Assembly (NCBI GenBank): GCA_964458325.1
Contig: CAYWIM010000087.1
Span: forward strand, 1 to 19,146
Reading direction: 5' to 3'
DNA length: 19,146 bases
From: JAGMXM01 sp964458325
Lineage (GTDB): Bacteria; Verrucomicrobiota; Verrucomicrobiia; Limisphaerales; UBA1319
The position numbers were made by a program, and so were the translations under genes. Shown here piece by piece: positions 13,857-19,146 of this stretch. The notes under the pieces are model-generated. The model searched no databases. It was not told the DNA's origin and was given only the letters and a program-made list of their open reading frames with translations. The first letter of the stretch is position 1. Each line of letters begins with the position of its first letter.

Positions 13857-16222
13857 TGATCTCGGGTTTGGATCGCAAGCTGCTGCGGGATCTGCGCCGG
13901 CTCAAGGGGCAGTCGGTGGCGGTCGCGCTGGTGATGGGCTGCGGTCTGGCGATGATGATTATGGCTCGCAGCCTGATCCACTCGCTCGAGAGCACGCGCT
14001 TCGAGTATTACCAATCGCACCGGTTTGCGGATGTGTTCGTGCATCTTGAGCGGGCCCCCCTGGCGATCGCCGAGCGGGCGGCCCGCATCCCGGGTGTGGC
14101 CGCCGCGCAGGCGTCGATTGCAGTCCATGTCACCCTCGATCTGCCAGGGATCGACGAGCCGGCCAGCGGCCAGCTCCATTCGCTGCCGGGCCGGGGCATG
14201 CCCGAGCTGAACCGCCTGTTTCTGCGGACGGGGCGGTGGCTGACGCCGGGGAGCCGGGGGGAGGTGCTGGTGGGCGAGGCATTCGCGGAGGCCAACCGGC
14301 TCCGGCCCGGAGATCGGCTGGCCATGCTGCTCAACGGGCGGCGCCAGACGTTCCGGATCGCGGGCATCGTGCTCTCGCCCGAGTTCATCTTCGAATCGCG
14401 GCCGGGGGTGCCTTTGCCCGACAGCCGGACTTACGGGACTTTCTGGATGCTGTACGACGAGCTGGCGGCGGCGTTCCATCTGGACGGGGCGTTCGATTCC
14501 CTGGCGCTGGCCTTGGCCCCGGGCGCCGCCGAGCGTCCCGTGATCACCGCGATCGATCGTCTCCTGATCCCATTCGGCGGGCGGGGCGCCTTCGGCCGGG
14601 CCGATCATCCGTCGCACATTCGGGTCACCGACGAGATCCGGGTGCTGCGGATCATGTCGATCGGGTTTCCGCTGGTGTTCTTGAGCGTGGCGGCCTTCAT
14701 GACCAACGCGGTGCTGACCCGGCTGCTGATCCTGCAGCGCGAGCAGATCGCTGTCTTGAAGGCGTTCGGCTTCACCAACCGGCAGATCGCGATTCATTAC
14801 CTGAAGTTCGCCCTCGTGATGGTCGCGGGGGGGACGCTGCTGGGCGGGATCGGGGGCGTGGCCATCGGGCATCGGATCGTCGATGTTTACACGTTGTTCT
14901 TCCGGTTTCCGGAGCTGGCGTTTCGGCTGGATCGTTCGGCGTTGCTGTGGGCGGTGGGGGTTAGCGCCGCGGCGGCAACGGCGGGCGTGTTCGTGGCGGT
15001 CCGGCGAGCCGCGCGGCTTCCACCGGCGGTGGCGATGCGGCCTGAACCGCCGGCGGTCTACCGGCGCGCATGGCTCGAGCGCACCGGTTTGGGCCGGCTC
15101 TTGTCGCACACGTTTCGAATCGCCGCCCGCAACCTCGAGCGCCAGCCGATCCAGGCGCTGTTCACCGTGGCGGGGCTGGCGCTGGCCACCGGGATTCTCA
15201 TCGTCCCCAACGCGTTTCGACACGGGATCGAGGAAGTCCTCGATTACCAGTGGGACGTGGTCGAGCGGCAGGAGATCGAGATCGGCCTGGTCGAGCCCGC
15301 CGAGGTCGGGGTGCGGCATCTGCTCCGCCACCTCCCCGGGGTGACCGCCATCGAGCCGGTTCGAAATGTCTACGTCCGGATCCACCATGGGCATCGGCGC
15401 CGGCAGGTGGGGATCCAGGGGCTGCCGGAGGGGGGCGCCCATGTGCGCATGCTCGATGCCGCGTCGCGGCGGATGGAATTGCCGCGGGCGGGGCTGGTGT
15501 TGTCGGCAAAGCTGGCCGACGCGATCGAGGCCCGGGTGGGCGACGAGCTGGTGGTCGAGGCGCTCGATGGGCGACGCCGGATCCGGAGCGTCCCGCTGGC
15601 CGGGCTGGCCGAGGATTTCACGGGGGTCACCGCATACATGGAGATTGGGGCGCTGAACCGGCTGCTGGGGGAAGGGGACATGATCAGCGGCGCGACGTTC
15701 ACCGTGGACGATTCGCAGCGGGGCGCCTTCCTCCGGGCGCTGAAGGAGATCCCCGCGGTCGGCTGGGTGGCCATCAAGGACTCGCTCCGGGATGCGTTCC
15801 GGCGGACGACGGCGGCCAGCATCGGTTTCATTCAGCGGATCTATCTGGTCTTCGCCACAGTGGTGGCGTTCGGTGTGGTGTACAACAACGCGCGGATCTC
15901 CCTGGCCGAGCGCGCTCGCGAGCTGGCGACGCTGCGGGTGGTCGGTTTCTCGCGCCGCGAGGTGGGGGCCGTTCTGGTGACGGAGCTGGCGCTCCTGGCC
16001 CTGGTGGCGGTGCCGTTGGGATTGCTGCTGGGGGCGGGCTTTGCCTCGGTCATCATCTCCGCCGTCAACACCGAGACGGTGCGGCTGCCGCTGGTGCTGA
16101 CCGCGCGCAACTATGCATTTGCCGTGCTGGTGGTGACCTTGTCATCGGTGCTGTCGCTCCTGTTTGTCTTGCGGAACCTGAACCATCTTGATCTGGTGGG
16201 GGCCCTGAAAGCGCCCGAATGA
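13856..16222 (+). CDS. FtsX-type ABC transporter permease
   Basis: A 788-aa inner-membrane protein. It has an N-terminal helix (~20-40), a MacB-like periplasmic domain (~45-255), a first FtsX core with three helices (about 268-288, 314-342, 361-382), another helix near 432-452, a second periplasmic domain, and a second FtsX core at the C-terminus (~660-785). The recurring EREQIAVLKAFGF- and ARELATLRVVGF-type coupling segments next to the helices are typical of FtsX domains and contact the ATPase. The ATG at 13856 overlaps the ATPase stop by one base; the frame is open further upstream, but only as a shadow of the ATPase. Such large double-FtsX permeases move lipids, lipoproteins, peptides or antibiotics to or across the periplasm. 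The cargo is unknown. Confidence 0.92.
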   Translation: MISGLDRKLLRDLRRLKGQSVAVALVMGCGLAMMIMARSLIHSLESTRFEYYQSHRFADVFVHLERAPLAIAERAARIPGVAAAQASIAVHVTLDLPGIDEPASGQLHSLPGRGMPELNRLFLRTGRWLTPGSRGEVLVGEAFAEANRLRPGDRLAMLLNGRRQTFRIAGIVLSPEFIFESRPGVPLPDSRTYGTFWMLYDELAAAFHLDGAFDSLALALAPGAAERPVITAIDRLLIPFGGRGAFGRADHPSHIRVTDEIRVLRIMSIGFPLVFLSVAAFMTNAVLTRLLILQREQIAVLKAFGFTNRQIAIHYLKFALVMVAGGTLLGGIGGVAIGHRIVDVYTLFFRFPELAFRLDRSALLWAVGVSAAAATAGVFVAVRRAARLPPAVAMRPEPPAVYRRAWLERTGLGRLLSHTFRIAARNLERQPIQALFTVAGLALATGILIVPNAFRHGIEEVLDYQWDVVERQEIEIGLVEPAEVGVRHLLRHLPGVTAIEPVRNVYVRIHHGHRRRQVGIQGLPEGGAHVRMLDAASRRMELPRAGLVLSAKLADAIEARVGDELVVEALDGRRRIRSVPLAGLAEDFTGVTAYMEIGALNRLLGEGDMISGATFTVDDSQRGAFLRALKEIPAVGWVAIKDSLRDAFRRTTAASIGFIQRIYLVFATVVAFGVVYNNARISLAERARELATLRVVGFSRREVGAVLVTELALLALVAVPLGLLLGAGFASVIISAVNTETVRLPLVLTARNYAFAVLVVTLSSVLSLLFVLRNLNHLDLVGALKAPE

Positions 16223-17430
16223 ACGCGCTCGCACAAGAGAAAGCCGCCGCAAACCGACTGTCTTCCAGCCACCGGTACCGCCGATGGCTGCCGTATGGGG
16301 GGGCGATGGCCTTGGCGGCGCTGATTGTCGCGGGGCTCTGGCCTCAGCCCGTCCCGGTCGAGACTGGCCGGGTCGCGGTCGGCAGCCTTCAATCGTTCAT
16401 TCAGGAGGAGGGCAAGACCCGGATTCGACACCGGTATGTCCTGTCGGCGCCCGTCACGGGTCAGCTGCGGCGGATTCCCTACAAGGCCGGTTTCGATGTC
16501 ACGGGAGGCAAGACCGTTCTGGCGCAAATCGAGCCGCTGGCGCCGGGCTTGCTCGATGCGCGCAGCCGGACCCAGGCCGAGGCGCGGCGCGATATGGCCG
16601 CCGCCAGCCTCGAGAAGGCGCGCGCGGCACTCCAGTTCGCCCGGAGCGAGCGCGAGCGGATCGATCGGCTCTACGCTCAGCAGGCCGTCTCCATCCATGA
16701 GCTCGAGCCCGCCCAGTGGCGCGAGACGGCGGCGGCCCGCGAGATGGCGGTGGCCGAGAACGCGCTGCGCCAGGCGGAGGCCGAGCTGGCGGAATTTCAG
16801 GTCGCACCCGCTGCCCATGCGGACCCTCGGACGATCGAGGTGCTGGCGCCTGCCAGCGGGCGGGTGCTCCGTGTGGTCGACGAAAACGCGCGGGTGGTGA
16901 CGGCGGGGATGCCGCTGGTCGAGGTCGGCGATCCGGCGAATCTGGAGGTCGTGATCGAGGTGCTCTCACGCGACGGGGCGGCGCTGAAGCCGGGCGCGAA
17001 AGTGGAGCTCGACCAGTGGGGCGGCCATCCACCGCTCGAAGCGCGGATTCGGCTGGTCGAGCCGGCAGCGTTCACCAAGGTGTCCGCTCTGGGCGTCGAG
17101 GAGCAGCGGGTCAACGCGATCGCCGACCTGATCACGCCGCCGGAACAGCGGCCGGGTCTGGGGGACCAGTTCCGTGTCGAGGCCCGCATCGTCGTGTGGG
17201 AGACCGATCGCGCCCTCAAGGCGCCTGCGGGCGCCCTCTTCCGGCGGGGGGATCAGTGGATGGCCTTTGTGGTTCAGGATGGCCGCGCCCGGTTGCAGCC
17301 GGTCCAAACAGGCCACTCCAACGGCCTTGAAACCGAAATCCTCGAGGGGTTGCAGGAAGGAGACGCTGTCATCCTTTACCCGAGCGACCGCGTGGCCGAT
17401 GGCCGCCGGGTCCGGGAAATACGGATCTAG
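16219..17430 (+). CDS. HlyD/MacA-type periplasmic adaptor
   Basis: A 403-aa membrane-fusion protein. A single N-terminal helix (~24-41) anchors it. The first half of the lipoyl domain (VLSAPVTGQLRRIPYKAGFDV) is followed by a helical hairpin rich in alanine, arginine and glutamate (~110-190). Then come the second lipoyl half (IEVLAPASGRVLRVVDENARVV), a beta-barrel domain and a membrane-proximal tail. This order matches MacA/HlyD adaptors, which bridge an ABC exporter to an outer-membrane channel. Its ATGA start overlaps the permease stop by 4 bases, so the three genes are translationally coupled. No TolC-like gene follows, so an unlinked outer-membrane factor must be used if the complex spans the envelope. 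Confidence 0.92.
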   Translation: MNALAQEKAAANRLSSSHRYRRWLPYGGAMALAALIVAGLWPQPVPVETGRVAVGSLQSFIQEEGKTRIRHRYVLSAPVTGQLRRIPYKAGFDVTGGKTVLAQIEPLAPGLLDARSRTQAEARRDMAAASLEKARAALQFARSERERIDRLYAQQAVSIHELEPAQWRETAAAREMAVAENALRQAEAELAEFQVAPAAHADPRTIEVLAPASGRVLRVVDENARVVTAGMPLVEVGDPANLEVVIEVLSRDGAALKPGAKVELDQWGGHPPLEARIRLVEPAAFTKVSALGVEEQRVNAIADLITPPEQRPGLGDQFRVEARIVVWETDRALKAPAGALFRRGDQWMAFVVQDGRARLQPVQTGHSNGLETEILEGLQEGDAVILYPSDRVADGRRVREIRI

Positions 17431-17554
17431 CGACGCTGCCGCGTCCGGCGGAAGGCCTCGAAGCTGGCGGCTGGGTTGCAAGGCAATGGCTGATCCCATT
17501 GCATTTTCGTACGGGCGGCGGCCTTTGTGTTGAGGAATGGACCCGGCCGGCTCA

Positions 17555-17589
17555 CCGGATCGATTCCGGGACCACAGGGACGCCCTGTG
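17555..17589. terminator. Tandem hairpins after the ABC exporter operon
   Basis: ccgga/tccgg (17555-17569) and the perfect 7-bp cacaggg/ccctgtg with a 3-nt loop (17573-17589) stand side by side in the 266-bp gap between the adaptor and the glycerol-3-phosphate dehydrogenase-like gene. No T-run follows on the plus strand, so terminator function is uncertain. The rest of 17431-17696 holds no gene or clear promoter that I can support. Confidence 0.4.
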
Positions 17590-17696
17590 CCAAAACAAAT
17601 GATTGGATTCGGCGGCCGCACCAGTCATCGTCAAGCGCGTATGCTATCCAGTAACAGACAGTCCGTTCCGCATTGCCCGGGAAAGGAAGGGGACGC

Positions 17697-18761
17697 ATGT
17701 CGGACGTAGCGATTATCGGCGCAGGCATGATGGGCACAGCCATGGCCTGGCCGTTGTGCGACAACCGCCATCGGGTCCGGCTGGTCGGAACCCACCTCGA
17801 CACTGAGATCATTGCCTCGTGCCTGGCCACGCGCTTCCATCCGCGCCTGAAGCGGCAGCTGCCCGACAACGTGGAGCCGTTCCAGGTGGGCCAACTGGCG
17901 GAGGCGCTCGAGGGCGTCGAGGTCGTCGTCAGCGGGGTCAGCTCGCCCGGAGTGCATTGGATTGGGCGCGCGCTGGCGCCTCATCTCAAGCCCGGCATGA
18001 AGATCATCGCTGTCACCAAGGGGCTGGAAGCCGCTGAGGACGGCCACCTGCGCATCCTTCCCGACGTCCTAACGGATGAGCTGCCTGCCGGCCTGCGCGG
18101 CCAGGTCAGCGTGGCCGCCATCGGCGGGCCGTGCATTGCGGGCGAGCTGGCGGGGCGCCGCCACACCTGCGTTTATTTTGCCTCCCGCGACGCGGCGGTG
18201 CTGCCCGTTCTTCGACGGATGTTCCAGACACCCTATTACCACATCTTCCTCTCGACCGACGTGATCGGCGTCGAGGTCTGCGTGGCGCTCAAGAACGCCT
18301 ACACGCTGGCCGTCGGTTTGGCGGAGGGCATGCTGGACCGGCTCGGGGGGCCGGACGAGGCGCAGGCCCGCAACCACAATCCGGCCGCCGCGATCTTCGG
18401 CGCCAGCGCCCGGGAAATGGCGCAGCTTGTCTCGTTGCTGGGCGGCAATCCGGCCTTTGTCAACTCCCTGCCGGGGGTGGCCGATCAATACGTCACCTGC
18501 ATGGGCGGGCGCACGGTGCGGCTGGGCCGGCTGCTGGGCAAGGGCCTGACCTACGAGCAGGCGTGCGCGGAAATGGCGGAGACCACCTTGGAGAGCGCGT
18601 TTGTCGTGGAGCAGATCGCCCAGGCGCTGCCTGCGCTCGAGGCGCGCGGTTTGATTGGCCCGGATGACCTCCCGCTCACACGCTGCCTATGCCGCACCAT
18701 TAGCGGCAACGCCCTCCTGGATCTATCGTTCGACCGCCTTTTTCAAGATGATCTGAAGTGA
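17697..18761 (+). CDS. NAD(P)-dependent glycerol-3-phosphate dehydrogenase-like protein
   Basis: A 354-aa cytoplasmic dehydrogenase. The Rossmann motif IIGAGMMGTA (6-15) starts the protein. VTKGLE (106-111), AIGGPCIAGE (141-150), the catalytic lysine K199 in VEVCVALKNAYTLAVG, and the phosphate-binding-type segment MGGRTVRLGRLLGKG follow the order of GpsA. Canonical GpsA usually shows GPSFAxE and a TC...RNR segment, and both differ here. This is probably a GpsA-related subfamily, so I do not assign gpsA. The expected reaction interconverts glycerol-3-phosphate (or a related polyol phosphate) and dihydroxyacetone phosphate. The start at 17697 is supported by ggaaaggaagggg just upstream, although the frame opens 8 codons earlier. 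A phosphodiesterase gene that could release glycerol-3-phosphate starts 17 bp downstream. Confidence 0.85.
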   Translation: MSDVAIIGAGMMGTAMAWPLCDNRHRVRLVGTHLDTEIIASCLATRFHPRLKRQLPDNVEPFQVGQLAEALEGVEVVVSGVSSPGVHWIGRALAPHLKPGMKIIAVTKGLEAAEDGHLRILPDVLTDELPAGLRGQVSVAAIGGPCIAGELAGRRHTCVYFASRDAAVLPVLRRMFQTPYYHIFLSTDVIGVEVCVALKNAYTLAVGLAEGMLDRLGGPDEAQARNHNPAAAIFGASAREMAQLVSLLGGNPAFVNSLPGVADQYVTCMGGRTVRLGRLLGKGLTYEQACAEMAETTLESAFVVEQIAQALPALEARGLIGPDDLPLTRCLCRTISGNALLDLSFDRLFQDDLK

Positions 18762-18778
18762 TATTGCTCGACGACAAC

Positions 18779-19146
18779 ATGCAACGCTCGATTCCCATGC
18801 GCGCAAAACTCGGAAGACACTGGACCCGGCGAAGAAACAGATTCCATCCGCCGGCGCTTGGCGTTGTGCTCGTCGCCGCCGCCGCACTTTCGGCCGCTTG
18901 GGCCGCGGAGCCAGCATGGAACATCCGAAACATTCCCCTGGAGCGGGTTTCCGTGGTGGCGCACCGTGGCGCGGGCTTTCTCGCGCCCGAGAACACGATG
19001 GAGGCGCTGGAGCTGTCCTGGAGCATGGGCTGCATCCCCGAGGTGGACGTCCGGACCACCAAGGACGGGCACATCATGATGTTCCATGACAAGGACTTCA
19101 CCCGCATCCTGCCGAACGCGCCCGACGCGGTGAGGAAGAAGCGGCT
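18779..19146 (+). CDS. Glycerophosphodiester phosphodiesterase, N-terminal part
   Basis: The frame is open from the ATG at 18779 to the end of the window (122 codons seen), so the gene is incomplete. An arginine-rich start and the hydrophobic segment LGVVLVAAAALSAAWA (~27-42) form a Sec signal peptide. The GDPD domain begins VVAHRGAGFLAPENTMEAL with the catalytic HR (62-63) and EN (71-72). It continues with PEVDVRTTKDG (E88 and D90, metal ligands) and FHDKD (H103, the second catalytic histidine). The enzyme hydrolyses glycerophosphodiesters to glycerol-3-phosphate and an alcohol outside the cytoplasm. An internal ATG at 18797 is an alternative start. The 17-bp gap suggests an operon with the dehydrogenase-like gene before it. 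Confidence 0.9.
   Translation, partial: MQRSIPMRAKLGRHWTRRRNRFHPPALGVVLVAAAALSAAWAAEPAWNIRNIPLERVSVVAHRGAGFLAPENTMEALELSWSMGCIPEVDVRTTKDGHIMMFHDKDFTRILPNAPDAVRKKR

Noticed and set aside
1..19146. CRISPR arrays, rRNA genes, replication origins
   Set aside because: No regularly spaced repeats, rRNA-like sequence or DnaA-box clusters were noticed anywhere in the window.

Overview
The window is GC-rich, densely coded bacterial DNA. It most resembles a member of the Verrucomicrobiota, possibly an uncultured one. This is inferred from several things: a secreted MBL-fold protein whose N-terminal module ends in the VPMFYRMV-type motif common in that phylum, a Tat-exported Gfo/Idh/MocA oxidoreductase, LamG debris, and GxxExxY and REP-transposase remnants. 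No rRNA or marker phylogeny is available, so the assignment is tentative.

Layout. (1) 1-372 is non-coding and holds one copy of a ~63-bp dispersed repeat and a nested hairpin region. (2) 373-4048 (+) encodes a secreted metallo-beta-lactamase-fold hydrolase, an unnamed lipoprotein and a DUF4239 membrane protein, followed by a LamG-domain fragment. (3) 4387-7135 (-) holds two gene pairs: a fluoride channel with a DUF190 protein (crcB-DUF190), and a Gfo/Idh oxidoreductase with deoxyribose-phosphate aldolase (deoC). (4) 7136-9023 is a small accessory graveyard. It contains a collapsed REP-associated transposase, an intact ParE-type toxin-antitoxin pair, an integron-integrase-like N-terminal remnant, an internally deleted GxxExxY gene inside inverted repeats, a truncated small ORF, and the second copy of the 63-bp repeat. 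(5) 9024-9741 has a two-helix zinc-ribbon membrane protein (+) and tRNA-Asn(GTT) (-) with a good sigma70-type promoter. (6) 9841-13003 (+) encodes formate-tetrahydrofolate ligase and a Tat-signal Gfo/Idh/MocA oxidoreductase. (7) 13122-17430 (+) is a translationally coupled three-gene ABC exporter (ATPase, FtsX-type permease, HlyD-type adaptor). (8) 17697-19146 (+) pairs a glycerol-3-phosphate dehydrogenase-like enzyme with an exported glycerophosphodiester phosphodiesterase that runs off the window.

How the genes work together. The ABC operon is a MacAB/Dev-like export machine without its own outer-membrane channel. The last two genes could form a short route from glycerophosphodiesters to glycerol-3-phosphate and dihydroxyacetone phosphate. 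The Gfo/Idh-deoC pair suggests oxidation followed by retro-aldol cleavage of a (deoxy)sugar derivative. The CrcB-DUF190 pair serves fluoride export. Most of the window is ordinary chromosome. The least explained parts are the 7.3-9.0 kb graveyard, with its inverted-repeat cassette, and the dispersed repeat shared between positions 101 and 8932.
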